This document shows positions 1-9,125 of a DNA stretch of 64,000 bases, piece by piece; within the stretch, counting starts at the first letter, position 1, and the number at the start of each line of letters is the position of its first letter. A model generated the notes under the pieces. It was not told the origin of the DNA and made no database searches. It was given only the letters and a program-made list of their open reading frames with translations. Source of the DNA: Lysinibacillus macroides (lineage in GTDB: Bacteria > Bacillota > Bacilli > Bacillales_A > Planococcaceae); NCBI RefSeq assembly GCF_001281525.1, contig NZ_LGCI01000010.1, positions 1,007,508 to 1,071,507 of the forward strand, written 5' to 3'. A program made the position numbers and the translations under genes.

Positions 1-617
1 TAATTGGCTTTCTCATTCTCACTACTCACGTAAAATTCAGCCATAGCAAAATCCAGCCCAACGACATTTTCTATTTTTTTAGGCTGTATGTCTTTTTTGT
101 ATTCTGTTAGGACAGAAACATAATATTTTCCTGAGTTTGTTCTTGAGATTGTACATGATTTTAGTTTGTAATTCTTAGGAATTTCTCTATGCTGTTTGAT
201 TTTCACAAGTTTCAGTTTTGGTAACTTGATATGACCATCTTTCCATTCGATGTTTCCATTGACAAAGTTAGTTGTATAGGATTGTTTTGTTTTACGGTTT
301 TTGAACTTTGGAAATTCAGCATGTCCTTCAAAAAAGTTCTTATAAGCCGTCTGTAAGTTCATTTGTGCATTCGCTAAAGCGAGTGAATCCACTTCTTTTA
401 GGAATGGAAATTCACCTTTATACTTTGCAGGAGTCGGAAACTTTTGCTTTTTAAGTGCTTCTTTATCATTCTTAAACTTTTCATACGTTTCTTTGCGTTC
501 AGCTAACATCTTATTGTAGACAAAGCGAACACAACCAAATGTCTTAGCTAATAAGACGGATTGTTCTTTGTTTGGCAACAAACGAAATTTGAAAGCTTTG
601 TTTTGTTTGGTCATATC
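1..617 (-). CDS. tnpB: TnpB/OrfB-type RNA-guided nuclease of an IS200/IS605 element, 3' end outside the window
   Basis: The minus-strand frame opens with ATG at 615-617 behind a GAGGTG site and stays open to the window edge, about 205 codons. It starts MTKQNKAFKFRLLPNKEQ, the usual OrfB N-terminal helix-turn-helix region, followed by the long basic middle (FPKFKNRKTKQSYTTNF). Near the edge it reads VVGLDFAM, the first RuvC motif with its catalytic Asp. TnpB proteins of this family are transposon-encoded, omegaRNA-guided DNA nucleases; that function comes from the family. The remaining RuvC motifs and zinc finger would lie left of position 1. It follows directly on a short tnpA remnant and sits where ytlR is broken off. 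Confidence 0.9.
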
Positions 618-628
618 AATTCACCTCA

Positions 629-763
629 CTTTTGACCTTGATTTTCAATATATTTTTTGATGGTATCTATTGGGACACCGCCTGTTGGAAGTAGGCAGAA
701 GCTTCTTGACCAAATATACCTCCCACCTACTATTGGTGCTATTCGAACCTTCACATTCCTTCA
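629..763 (-). pseudogene. tnpA: C-terminal remnant of an IS200-type Y1 transposase (TnpA)
   Basis: Forty-four codons in one minus-strand frame end at a TGA (629-631), 11 bases before the tnpB start. They read IWSRSFCLLPTGGVPIDTIK followed by KYIENQ, the typical C-terminal signature of IS200/IS605 TnpA. An in-frame stop lies just upstream, and the catalytic His and Tyr parts are absent. Only tnpB could be intact, so the element looks non-autonomous. The tnpA-then-tnpB order and strand match the usual IS605 layout. Confidence 0.75.
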
Positions 764-1335
764 GGATGGGAGACTTCTTTCGGAAAGCCGTTAAAACGAA
801 ATAGCCCTCTTATCACAGCAGCAGCATATGACAGCTTGCCTAGTCCTAATTTATTGAGATACAGCTTAATGCGAGATGTATTGATAGCTTTTGTCACATA
901 TGCATCAAACCCTATACCTGTATTATTGACAAAGATTTTATGGTGATGATCGCCAAGTTCAATGAACCCAGCATCTATCTTTGTAGTGACCATAGCTGTT
1001 TTTACATAATCTTCGATTTGCCTAGCATTGCGAAAGGTAGGGAAATAACGTGCAAAATCATTACCAGAACCAGCACACACAACACCGATTAAAACGTATT
1101 CATTATGTACGATAGCACTTACTGCCTCATGAATTGTGCCATCACCCCCAACAATTACAAGCAGTTTTTTACCCTGATGTTGCTGTGCCCAGTGTTTGAC
1201 TATTACTTGCCCATGTCCTTCATAGGCTGTAAAAGCTACTTCATAGGCAATTGTTAGCTGTTGTTGGAGCTGTTGCCAAACCTTCTTCCCTCTACCATTA
1301 CCAGCAGCTTCATTGACAATAAATAAGATTTGCAT
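751..1335 (-). pseudogene. ytlR: Diacylglycerol kinase-like lipid kinase (YtlR type), truncated by the IS200/IS605 element
   Basis: The protein starts MQILFIVNEAAGNGRGKKVW and carries the DAGK catalytic-domain motifs GGDGTIHE and GSGNDFARYFP (nucleotide binding), then FVNNTGIGFDAYV. The start chosen is ATG at 1333-1335, preceded by AGAGGA, immediately after the stop of the upstream gene. Members of this family phosphorylate diacylglycerol or related lipids and are about 300 residues; here homology ends near residue 185. The last codons (KEVSHPEGM) read into insertion-sequence DNA. The missing C-terminal lobe may lie beyond the window, past the IS. Probably inactive. Confidence 0.8.
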
Positions 1336-1337
1336 GC

Positions 1338-2342
1338 TTAGTCCTCTGCTGAATGGTTCGTTTGCTGCCAAATATCGCGATTAAAGGATGTTGTTTGCAC
1401 ATTATTTAAAATGGTTTGGGCAGCACGAATCTGCATATGTTTCATAGGGGAGGACACTTTTCTTAACTGCTCAATCCATTCTCCATAATTACGACGATCG
1501 ACAAAACGCACTCCAAACGGTGAGCCAGGATAGTCAAAATAGCCATTACGCGTTAGGATGACCTTGCGGATAGGCATATTAATATGATCTTGTTTAAATA
1601 ATTGCGTCAGCACCGATTCCATACGTCCTAAATTAATGGTTGGATTCAACACTTTTGCATCCTTTGTGCCTACTTTTTTTAGCCAAAAACGATCACTGCC
1701 ACCAACATATACAGCTTGATTTTCAGCCTCTAAAACCGTAATACAAATGCATTCAGTCGGTGACATTAGCACTACATCAAGTTCAATCGGTGCTTTTCTT
1801 ATTTGTAATATCGGGTAATAAAACAATAAGTAGTTATCTGGTAACGTTTGCAATAACATGCGTAGTAAAGAGTCACGCATAAAGCGAGGATCTACATAAG
1901 ATTTCTCTCGTAATGTTGAGCTCGCCCATTTTATTTGAAAATGGAAAAATTGATCAATAAACATTCGTTTTAGCTCATGAATGGATTGTGGTGCATAGAC
2001 AATTTTAGGCTCAAATGTTAAGGTTGTTTCTTCTTCAGGAATGGTGTCCTCATCGCTCACAAGTTCAGTTGAGATTTCTAATTGTTCTACATCCTCTACT
2101 ATTTCTTTTTGCCGTCCAGCAAATATTTTTTTCAAGAAAGAAAACCTTTCCTTTTCTTCAAAAACATCCGTTTCTGCCTCATTGTCGACATGTTGCCATT
2201 CGCTAATATCCTCCCCCAATTCCCATTGACGCTTAATGCGCTCCCATTGATTTTTCTTTAGGCGAACAAATTGTGTTGGATATCTTGCTAAATCAATTTG
2301 ATAGCGTGAAATATAATCTTGTAATTTCACCAATTGTGCCAT
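1338..2342 (-). CDS. NERD-like (nuclease-related) domain protein of unknown role
   Basis: A 334-residue soluble protein. The N-terminal part (1-110) is charged and low in complexity (clusters of Glu and Asp). The C-terminal part (about 120-330) has the look of a NERD or restriction-endonuclease fold: a hydrophobic strand with IELDVVLMSPTECICITVLE and then FWLKKVGTKDAKVLNP. Its stop is 2 bases from the start of the lipid-kinase gene, so the two are cotranscribed; in Bacillus a similar gene lies beside ytlR. No signal peptide or membrane segment is visible. The NERD assignment is by pattern only and the substrate is unknown. Confidence 0.6.
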   Translation of the reverse strand: MAQLVKLQDYISRYQIDLARYPTQFVRLKKNQWERIKRQWELGEDISEWQHVDNEAETDVFEEKERFSFLKKIFAGRQKEIVEDVEQLEISTELVSDEDTIPEEETTLTFEPKIVYAPQSIHELKRMFIDQFFHFQIKWASSTLREKSYVDPRFMRDSLLRMLLQTLPDNYLLFYYPILQIRKAPIELDVVLMSPTECICITVLEAENQAVYVGGSDRFWLKKVGTKDAKVLNPTINLGRMESVLTQLFKQDHINMPIRKVILTRNGYFDYPGSPFGVRFVDRRNYGEWIEQLRKVSSPMKHMQIRAAQTILNNVQTTSFNRDIWQQTNHSAED

Positions 2343-2499
2343 ATAAAGGTCACCCCATTCTTCCTTACCATATCTTTTGTTCTCTTTCTATGACAATTAT
2401 TGTGTTCGAAAAAGAGGCAGTTGTAGTTATTACATCGACATTTGTACTGCAATGTTCAATATGTAAAATTGTTCTATTACTCTGTTTTTTATTTTACCA

Positions 2500-2532
2500 T
2501 TAAAAAGAGAACTATCCATATAGAATAGTTCT
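2500..2532 (-). terminator. Rho-independent terminator of the pepV-dat unit
   Basis: The arms agaactat (2508-2515) and atagttct (2525-2532) form a hairpin, followed on the minus strand by a T run (2502-2506 read as TTTTT). It lies 16 bases after the dat stop. Confidence 0.75.
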
Positions 2533-2547
2533 TCTTCCAAGATGTGT

Positions 2548-3402
2548 TTATTTTGTATTTGATGCAAGTGGTAATTTCGCCTCAAAAGCCTGTTGTAATT
2601 TACGTGTCCATTCCCCTGGAGCGCCAGCACCGATTTGATGACCATCTATATCGATCACAGGTGTTATTTCAGAAGATACAGATGACACAATCACTTCATC
2701 CATTGTTAAAACATCTGCTTTTGTCATTGGTTCTTCAATAACAGGTAAATGAATTTCTTCTGCACATTTTAAAATAACTTGACGTGTAATACCATTTAAG
2801 ATGAAGTTATTCGCTGGATGTGTATAAAGCTTACCATCTTTAATACCGTATACATTTGCGGATGAACATTCTGTTACGATATCTCCACGATGTAAAATCG
2901 CTTCATAGCAACCTTTTTCAGCAGCCTCTTGCTTAGCAAGTACAGCCCCAAGTAAATTTAAAGATTTAATATCACAGCGTAACCAACGAATATCTTCTAC
3001 AAACGTAGCCTTCACCCCTTTTTCAAAGTTTTCATATGCACGTTCACCAGCTTTTACATTACCCGTTAATACAGCTGGAACACTTGCATCTGGGAAAACA
3101 TGATTACGGGAATTAGCACCGCGTGTAATTTGGAAATAAACATGTCCTGTGTCTAAATTATTTTTTTCAATGAGGTCATGTAATAATTTATGCAGAACGT
3201 CTTTTGTGTAAGGAATAACAAGACGAATTTTTTCGGCGCTCGCATAGAAACGATCAATATGCTCTTGTGCTGTAAACATATGTCCGTTATATACTTTAAC
3301 GACTTCATAAATGCCATCACCAAATTGATAGCCTCTATCTTCTGGTGATACTGTAATCGATCCTTCTTCAACAATTTGATCATTCCATAATGAATATGCC
3401 AT
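2548..3402 (-). CDS. dat: D-alanine aminotransferase
   Basis: A 284-residue fold-type IV PLP aminotransferase. It interconverts D-alanine and 2-oxoglutarate with pyruvate and D-glutamate, feeding D-amino acids into peptidoglycan. Signatures are the N-terminal EDRGYQFGDGIYEVVKVYNG, ITRGANSRNH, the PLP-binding Lys146 in CDIKSLNLLG, the phosphate-binding ECSSANVYG, and the C-terminal MDEVIVSSVSSEITPV. The length is normal for bacterial D-AAT. It starts 27 bases after pepV stops and shares its transcript; a terminator follows at 2500-2532. The dat-pepV pairing is common in Bacillales. Confidence 0.93.
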   Translation of the reverse strand: MAYSLWNDQIVEEGSITVSPEDRGYQFGDGIYEVVKVYNGHMFTAQEHIDRFYASAEKIRLVIPYTKDVLHKLLHDLIEKNNLDTGHVYFQITRGANSRNHVFPDASVPAVLTGNVKAGERAYENFEKGVKATFVEDIRWLRCDIKSLNLLGAVLAKQEAAEKGCYEAILHRGDIVTECSSANVYGIKDGKLYTHPANNFILNGITRQVILKCAEEIHLPVIEEPMTKADVLTMDEVIVSSVSSEITPVIDIDGHQIGAGAPGEWTRKLQQAFEAKLPLASNTK

Positions 3403-3429
3403 AACTCGTTCATCCTTTTCGTCTCTGAT

Positions 3430-4836
3430 TTATTTTTTTCCTGCAAGCTCGGCAATTGCTTCCGCATAGATAGCGGCTGCCTTCACAAGATTTTCCACCA
3501 CGACAAACTCATCGGCTCGATGTGCAACATCTGGCTCGCCTGGGAATAGCATGCCAAATGCCACACCTTTTTTCATTACACGTGCATACGTGCCACCACC
3601 TGTAGACAATAAAGGTGTTGTGGTATCACCTGTTTGACGTCGGTAGATGGCCGCCAATGTTTGAATAAATGGATCATCCTCACTGACGTAATGTGGTTTG
3701 GAGTCGTCTTGTATATCTAATGAAAATCCCTTTTCAGCGGCTAATCGCTGGGCAGCTGTTATTTTTTCATCAAATGGATACGTTACAGCGTAGCGCATAC
3801 TTATTATCAAGCTGCTACCTCGCTGAACATCATAGCTAACAACCCCTGGATTTAATGTTGTTGGACCTGACATTACATCCTCAAATTGTAAATCAAGCTG
3901 ATGTCCATAATGATCCTGATAAAAAACATCTGCAATAAAATCAACAAATTGCTTACTTGCTTCTGTCGTTAACAGTTGCTGTAAAAATTTCGCAAGATAA
4001 ACAGCGGCATTGACACCTTTTTCAGGCTCCATTGCATGCGCTGCTTTACCTTTGATAGTTATTATATAGCGAGAGCCCTCTAATAATAAAGAGCCTTCTA
4101 GCTGATTTTTGCTTAAAAATGTTCGAAAATTCTGTTCGACTGATGCTGAAACATGTTGAAGCACTGCTTTAGCAAAATCAGGTACCATATTTGGGCGCTT
4201 TCCTGCATTAAATAGTAGTAGCTGTTCTTTTGCTGCATCGCCAGTTTGATGTTGAGAGAACACAAGCTCTGCGATGCCTTTTTCAGCATTAATGAGCGGG
4301 AAATCCGCATCTGGTGCAAAGCCGATCGTTGGCATTTCCTCTTTTTTAAAATAGTGGTCGACACAGCGGAATCCTGTTTCTTCATCCGTACCAATAATCA
4401 TACGTACTCTTTTCTCTAATGGAATACCTGCATCCTTCACAAGCTTCATAGCCATCCATGCTGCAATAGTAGGGCCTTTATCATCAATTGCACCACGCGC
4501 ATATACTTTACCATCTGCAACCGTGCCGCTAAATGGTGGATATGTCCAATCTGCCTCATCACCAATTGGCACAACATCAACATGGCATAAAATCCCTAAC
4601 AAATCTTCACCTACACCCATTTCAATATGGCCAGCGTAGTTATCAATATTTTTTGTTGATAGTCCTTCTTTTTGGCCCTTTGCTAATAACCATTCTAGCG
4701 CTTGCAGTGGACCATCACCAAAAGGTACTTCAGCAGTAGCCGTTTCCTCATCGAGCACACTATCAATTTGCACAAGCTCCTGTAGCTCCTGTATTAATTC
4801 ATCTTGTCTGTCTTTTGCAGCTTGTAACCAATCCAT
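3430..4836 (-). CDS. pepV: Dipeptidase PepV (M20 family, YtjP)
   Basis: A 468-residue cytosolic M20 metallopeptidase of the PepV type, which removes N-terminal residues from dipeptides using two zinc ions. Visible ligand motifs are LGILCHVDVVPIGD (His, Asp), ARGAIDDKGPTIAAW (bridging Asp), GTDEETGFRCVDHYF (Glu pair), FAPDADFPLINAEKG, and the C-terminal LLSTGGGTYARV and AHRADEFV (His). The lid domain lies at about 190-380. The start taken is ATG at 4834-4836 because AAGGAGGT sits 7 bases upstream; an upstream in-frame ATG has no such site. First gene of the pepV-dat unit. Confidence 0.93.
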   Translation of the reverse strand: MDWLQAAKDRQDELIQELQELVQIDSVLDEETATAEVPFGDGPLQALEWLLAKGQKEGLSTKNIDNYAGHIEMGVGEDLLGILCHVDVVPIGDEADWTYPPFSGTVADGKVYARGAIDDKGPTIAAWMAMKLVKDAGIPLEKRVRMIIGTDEETGFRCVDHYFKKEEMPTIGFAPDADFPLINAEKGIAELVFSQHQTGDAAKEQLLLFNAGKRPNMVPDFAKAVLQHVSASVEQNFRTFLSKNQLEGSLLLEGSRYIITIKGKAAHAMEPEKGVNAAVYLAKFLQQLLTTEASKQFVDFIADVFYQDHYGHQLDLQFEDVMSGPTTLNPGVVSYDVQRGSSLIISMRYAVTYPFDEKITAAQRLAAEKGFSLDIQDDSKPHYVSEDDPFIQTLAAIYRRQTGDTTTPLLSTGGGTYARVMKKGVAFGMLFPGEPDVAHRADEFVVVENLVKAAAIYAEAIAELAGKK

Positions 4837-5193
4837 ATGATGTACCTCCTTCAATGTCATAACATTATTCTACACTTTACAACATAGATGACAACTATCT
4901 TGCTAACAACTATTTGCAATCGCTTAGATGAACACTACCATATATAGCATGATTTACCCATACCTCCACAAAATACAGTATAAATTTTATATTTCAATTG
5001 TAAATTTCTCTTGCATTCACTAGAAAATCAAGTAGTTTTTCTATATAATAAAGTTATCAGAATAATTGTTCTGATCATCAAATTAGAAAAGGGGATGTCT
5101 AAGGCAGCTATTTAAAAAGCCTAAGTGCACTCCGCACATATTGTCGTCCGCTAGTCTTTGCCAAGAGAATTAAGATGAAGGAGTGGTTCATTT
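4837..5193. other. Divergent intergenic region pepV / ytzE
   Basis: About 350 bases without a gene. It must hold the promoters for leftward pepV and rightward ytzE. A TATAAT-like element (5042-5047) lies before ytzE, and the leader downstream has short self-complementary stretches (around 5098-5135) that match no RNA family I know. Nothing else is recognised. Confidence 0.4.
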
Positions 5194-5415
5194 ATGAAAC
5201 CAACTACTGATCGAATGCTTAATCGTATTAAAGACGTGTACATGTTTATTTTAGACAAAGGAACCGTGTCTACACAGGATTTAGTCGAAGAGTTTAGTAT
5301 CACTCCTCGCACCGTTCAAAGAGATTTGAACGTGTTAGCCTTTAACGATTTGGTGATGAGTCCAAGTCGAGGCAGATGGACAACGACGAAGAAAAAAGTA
5401 AAATTAACGTCTTAG
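5194..5415 (+). CDS. ytzE: Small DeoR-type HTH regulator YtzE
   Basis: A 73-residue protein consisting almost only of a DeoR-family winged helix: MLNRIKDVYMFILDKGTVST, then EEFSITPRTVQRDLNVLAFN (recognition helix), ending in a basic tail TTKKKVKLTS. There is no sugar-phosphate effector domain, so it is a stand-alone DNA-binding protein, as B. subtilis YtzE is. An AAGGAG site precedes the ATG. Its neighbourhood (pepV/ytjP on one side) matches the Bacillus order. Target genes are unknown. Confidence 0.85.
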   Translation: MKPTTDRMLNRIKDVYMFILDKGTVSTQDLVEEFSITPRTVQRDLNVLAFNDLVMSPSRGRWTTTKKKVKLTS

Positions 5416-5450
5416 TTTTATGTTTTGTATGTAAAACATTAAGTAGGGAA

Positions 5451-5486
5451 AAAGAATGACCTTTCGTCGGGGTCATTCTTTTTTGT
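5451..5486 (+). terminator. Rho-independent terminator after ytzE
   Basis: The arms aaagaatgacc (5451-5461) and ggtcattcttt (5471-5481) enclose a 9-base loop and are followed by T residues. The hairpin stands between ytzE and the broken MFS gene. Confidence 0.9.
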
Positions 5487-5617
5487 CGTTTTGGCAAATC
5501 GCTCAATCTCAGGCTTATTTTGCGTTATTTACCCTCTTACGATAATTTTCACTATTTACAGCTACTTTATAATCCGTTAAACTCGAAACATTCTACATCT
5601 TGAGAGGGGGAGTTTCG

Positions 5618-5806
5618 ATGAAATTATCAAAATTGTTTCATCCATTAGTCTGGATTATTTTAGGTGGAACGATTTTTACACGGATTGCAAGCTTTATGGC
5701 AATGCCCTTTTTGGCAATTTATTTACATAATGAAATCCAAGCCTCTCCATTACAAATAGGGTTGACCATTGGCATAGCACTATTGATCTCTACAGGAGGG
5801 GAGTGA
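5618..5806 (+). pseudogene. MFS transporter, 5' fragment cut by the island
   Basis: The first 62 residues of a major-facilitator transporter (MKLSKLFHPLVWIILGGTIF and one to two membrane helices), with GAGAGGGGG before the ATG at 5618. The frame closes right after LLISTGGE, where homologues continue with a glycine-rich loop and the conserved DRxGR region. The matching C-terminal part is at 24995-25285 on the same strand, about 19 kb away. The simplest reading is that a biosynthetic island entered this gene and the middle helices were lost. The exact junction (near 5800) is inferred. Confidence 0.75.
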
Positions 5807-5891
5807 TTTTATACACAATTAAGCGAGCGTTTTTGTATATAGATTGGTTGACATTTGTACCTTTAAAAATACATTTAATAATTCACATTTT

Positions 5892-5921
5892 TTATCACTT
5901 ATCCTTAAAAATTGTTATAAT
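5892..5921 (+). promoter_or_regulatory. Candidate sigma-A promoter of the acetyltransferase gene
   Basis: TTATCA (5892-5897) and TATAAT (5916-5921) are 18 bases apart and lie 36 bases upstream of the start codon. A consensus TTGACA at 5848-5853 lies further upstream but has only a weak -10 partner. Confidence 0.5.
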
Positions 5922-5957
5922 ATTCCTTACAAGAGAAAAAAGGAGGAGAGGATTTGT

Positions 5958-6491
5958 ATGATAAAACTACAACCTTTTACTAGAAATGATTATAATGAAT
6001 TAATCGCCAATATAGACTCAAAAAAAATGTTGCTTCAATGGGCAGGACGTGCCTTCGAACATCCATTAAATACCCAACAGCTCGATAATTACTTAAATAA
6101 CAATACTAGAATTATATTTAAAGCAGTAAATGATTTAAATTATTCTATTGGACACATTGCACTGCAAGATATCGATTTCCAAAACAGGACTGCTCGGATT
6201 GGTAAAGTATTAGTATTTAATAATACCGAAAGAGGAAAAGGGTACGGATTAATGATGATCCAGCGTGTTCTAGAGTTAGCTTTTAAAAAATATGATCTTA
6301 ATCGAGTAAGCCTAGGGGTTTTTGACTTTAATGAATCTGCTATTCGTTGTTACGAAAAGGCAGGGTTTGTAAAAGAAGGGTTATTAAGGGAAGTATGTAG
6401 ATATGAAAATGAATTTTGGAACCTATACGAAATGAGTATTTTGAAAAGGGAATGGACAATTCTTAAAGAAAGGCGCAGTGAACAAAAATAG
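5958..6491 (+). CDS. GNAT-family N-acetyltransferase
   Basis: A 177-residue Gcn5-related acetyltransferase, closest in pattern to RimJ/RimL/SpeG-like enzymes. The acetyl-CoA binding segment reads IGKVLVFNNTERGKGYGLMM (Q/RxxGxG/A type), followed by LNRVSLGVFDFNESAIRCYE and KAGFVKEGLLRE. The start is ATG 5958 behind AGGAGGAGAGG; the frame stays open upstream but has no ribosome site there. It is convergent to the island operon and has its own promoter. Acetylating the island product for self-protection is one possibility, but the substrate is unknown. Codon use is AT-rich like the island. Confidence 0.85.
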   Translation: MIKLQPFTRNDYNELIANIDSKKMLLQWAGRAFEHPLNTQQLDNYLNNNTRIIFKAVNDLNYSIGHIALQDIDFQNRTARIGKVLVFNNTERGKGYGLMMIQRVLELAFKKYDLNRVSLGVFDFNESAIRCYEKAGFVKEGLLREVCRYENEFWNLYEMSILKREWTILKERRSEQK

Positions 6492-6572
6492 ATTCACTCC
6501 AATGTCTTATAATTAGTGATTTTCTGCGGATATTCCAGCAAACACAGAATTCGGGCTGAAAAATAAACATTA

Positions 6573-6621
6573 TAAAAAAGCTTGTAGACTCGTCTAACAA
6601 CGTTTGGTTTGTCTACAAGCT
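6573..6621 (-). terminator. Terminator of the island operon
   Basis: The arms agcttgtagac (6579-6589) and gtctacaagct (6611-6621) pair perfectly over 11 bases, and on the minus strand the stem is followed by TTTTTTA (6573-6578). It lies 18 bases after the last gene of the operon. Confidence 0.9.
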
Positions 6622-6639
6622 CACTAGAAACGTCTGATT

Positions 6640-7872
6640 TTACCTTACTAAAAATTTTATATTATTAGTAAGATAATCCGAAAACTCTTTAACTTGATAA
6701 TTAGTTTTATTTTTGACAATGATATATCCTGCTGTCCTTGACCATGAAGAAGTTAAAAGAGGTATAGTATCTCCCTTATTTACAGTAATGTTGAAATCTA
6801 TTATCTCATTTTTATACTTGTCTAATATATCAAGATTTCTAATATCCTCCAAAATTCCGGCATTAGGCATAAAAAATTTAATTGCAGTTCCACATATAGC
6901 GTATGTTTTTATCGCTGTAGACATATTGCATAGCATTTTAATGTAGTTTTCATATACATTAAAGTCATAGGCATGCTCTATTAATGTTAAGATATCGTCA
7001 CCGGGGACTCTTCCAGCGCATTCAATTAGCTTAGGTCCTTCTTTCGTCACAATCCATTCAGCATGGAGTATCCCCGTCTGTGCAACTAATATATTTATTA
7101 ATTTTTCTTGATTTTTAATAATTTCTTGTTCCTGTTGCTTTGTTACTATTCCGGGAACTATATGTCCGCTTTCAATAAAATAAGGAGTACCTGTAACTTC
7201 TTTGCTTGTTATATTATGAAATAAAACTTCCCCGTCTTTTATTAAAGTTTCAACACTTACCTCAAAACCATCTTGGAACTCTTCTGCTAAATACGTCCAT
7301 TTCATATTCCTTTTGGCAGTTATTCTACCTTCATTAGAACCAATCATTTTTTCAAAGGCCTCAGGAATTTCATCTCTAGTTTGAACCTTTATCACACCGA
7401 CACTTGCTTGCCTGTTAGCTGGTTTAATCACTATAGGTTTATTATCAAAAAAATCTTCGATATCTTTAACACTAGTCACTTTAACAAAGTTTGGTTGTGG
7501 TAAAAGATACTCCTCGCAAATTGTTCTAAGCATATATTTATCAGTTAAATAACTTATTGATTTTTCTCCAAGATAATTTAGTGAAAATTTCCGGGCTATT
7601 TCCCCTGCTATACCTACTGCGTACTCCACTCCTGGCACTACAGCATCTATATCATACTTTTTAAATACACTATCTATAATTGTTAGGGCTTCATTTGATT
7701 GCTGATATGGGGCTAAAATAATTTTCCTTATAAGAGGGGATTCCAATTTTTTTGTCCTTGTTTTAAAAACGTCCTCTTCCTCAATAAGAATTAATTCAAA
7801 TTTAGTTTCAGATTTCTCTAAACTACTGATAAATCTACCATTAATTCCAATCATCAAAATTGTTTTTTTCAT
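6640..7872 (-). CDS. ATP-grasp carboxylate-amine ligase, paralogue 3
   Basis: A 410-residue ATP-grasp enzyme: N-terminal pre-ATP-grasp fold (1-110, ending DAVVPGVEYAV), an ATP-binding Lys150 in PIVIKPANRQASVGVIKV, EEFQDGFEVSVET, and the metal-binding HAEWIVTKEGPKLIECAGR (Glu272, Glu284). Such enzymes activate a carboxylate as acyl phosphate and join it to an amine, as in L-amino acid ligases. It is clearly paralogous to the proteins encoded at 21254-22489 and 18355-21240. Its ATG overlaps the MFS stop (ATGA). Last gene before the terminator. Substrates cannot be read from sequence; diaminopropionate from the SbnA/B pair is a natural candidate. Confidence 0.88.
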   Translation of the reverse strand: MKKTILMIGINGRFISSLEKSETKFELILIEEEDVFKTRTKKLESPLIRKIILAPYQQSNEALTIIDSVFKKYDIDAVVPGVEYAVGIAGEIARKFSLNYLGEKSISYLTDKYMLRTICEEYLLPQPNFVKVTSVKDIEDFFDNKPIVIKPANRQASVGVIKVQTRDEIPEAFEKMIGSNEGRITAKRNMKWTYLAEEFQDGFEVSVETLIKDGEVLFHNITSKEVTGTPYFIESGHIVPGIVTKQQEQEIIKNQEKLINILVAQTGILHAEWIVTKEGPKLIECAGRVPGDDILTLIEHAYDFNVYENYIKMLCNMSTAIKTYAICGTAIKFFMPNAGILEDIRNLDILDKYKNEIIDFNITVNKGDTIPLLTSSWSRTAGYIIVKNKTNYQVKEFSDYLTNNIKFLVR

Positions 7873-9119
7873 GATATATCTTCACTAATCCCTTCTTTAC
7901 TATTAGTATAGGACTCTCTTATTTTATAAAGTAAAACTATTATTGAAGAAAAAAAAGCAAACAGGGTAATAACAACCCAGTAATAGTTAGCTTTAGCGAC
8001 TTGATCAAATAAATATAGTAGCTTTAGTCCAGCAAAAGCTCCTAAACCTTCACCAAATGCAGTTGATAAACCTATCAAACTAAAGTAAGTTGTCCTTAAA
8101 TTGTTAGTAACATGCTTAGAAACGATTGAACTAACAGTAGGAGTAAAAAATATCTCAGCTATTGAAAAAAATGCGATTGCAATATATAAAAAATATAATC
8201 CAATGTCAATTGATGCAAATAAAAATGATATACCAAAAATAAAATAAGCACTTACTAAATAATATTCTTCCTTTTTTGGGAAAAATTTATGAAGCATATT
8301 ACTTATAGGGATTTGTAGTACTACAACAAGCAAACCGTTTATTAAATATAATAATCCTAAAAGCTCTTCCTGACCATATTTTTTTGACACATAAAAGGGG
8401 AAAGTTGTAAATAATTGACCATATAAGAAAGCTCCAAATAAATTAATTATTAAAAACAACATAAATGGTTTATTTTTTAAGGCTGTTTTATAACCACTAA
8501 AAAATGTTGTTTTTGAATTATTCTTTTCAGAAACATCAATAGATTTTAAAAAAAGATATATGTGTATACCTGAAACAATATAGAATCCCCCTATTATTGG
8601 AAAAATAAAATCTGAATTACCTGAAGTATACAAGTATGTTCCAATAAAAGGACCGATCATAGATGCAATATTAACAAAAACATTAATATTTCCAAAGTAT
8701 AGAATTCCTTTACCATCCTGATCCCCTATAAATGAAACTGAAGTACTTCCAGCTAAACCTCTAGCTGAAAACCCGAATCCAGAAAGTATTAATAATATTA
8801 CTATCATAAAAAAAGAATTTACTAATCCTATCAAACTTAAACAGATGCCAGATAACATACATCCAAAGACAATACTTGTTTTAGGATTTATGTTATCTAG
8901 TAATGGGCCAACAAAAAACCTTGCACTTTTATAAGCTACAGTAAATATAGAAACCATTAAGGCTGAGTCAGTGACAGAAAACCCTTTTATATTTATTAAA
9001 TATATGGTCAATATTGGCATAATAGAAAAAAATCCAATATGAGTTGTAAAGTAGTTAAGACAAATATGGAATATTGGTAATGGCATTTTTAAACGGTTGA
9101 ATATTTTAATTTTGATCAC
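7869..9119 (-). CDS. MFS transporter, probable exporter of the island product
   Basis: A 416-residue membrane protein with about 12 hydrophobic helices and the MFS loop motif around SARFFVGPLLDNINPKTSIVF. The charged middle loop (about 195-210) separates the two halves. It lies between citX and the third ATP-grasp gene, with a 6-base gap upstream and a 4-base overlap downstream, so it belongs to the operon. MFS proteins in such places usually export the finished compound or give immunity; this is inferred. The GTG at 9119 has no clear ribosome site, and the first ATG (codon 12) is an alternative start. Confidence 0.85.
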   Translation of the reverse strand: MIKIKIFNRLKMPLPIFHICLNYFTTHIGFFSIMPILTIYLINIKGFSVTDSALMVSIFTVAYKSARFFVGPLLDNINPKTSIVFGCMLSGICLSLIGLVNSFFMIVILLILSGFGFSARGLAGSTSVSFIGDQDGKGILYFGNINVFVNIASMIGPFIGTYLYTSGNSDFIFPIIGGFYIVSGIHIYLFLKSIDVSEKNNSKTTFFSGYKTALKNKPFMLFLIINLFGAFLYGQLFTTFPFYVSKKYGQEELLGLLYLINGLLVVVLQIPISNMLHKFFPKKEEYYLVSAYFIFGISFLFASIDIGLYFLYIAIAFFSIAEIFFTPTVSSIVSKHVTNNLRTTYFSLIGLSTAFGEGLGAFAGLKLLYLFDQVAKANYYWVVITLFAFFSSIIVLLYKIRESYTNSKEGISEDIS

Positions 9120-9125
9120 CCATTT

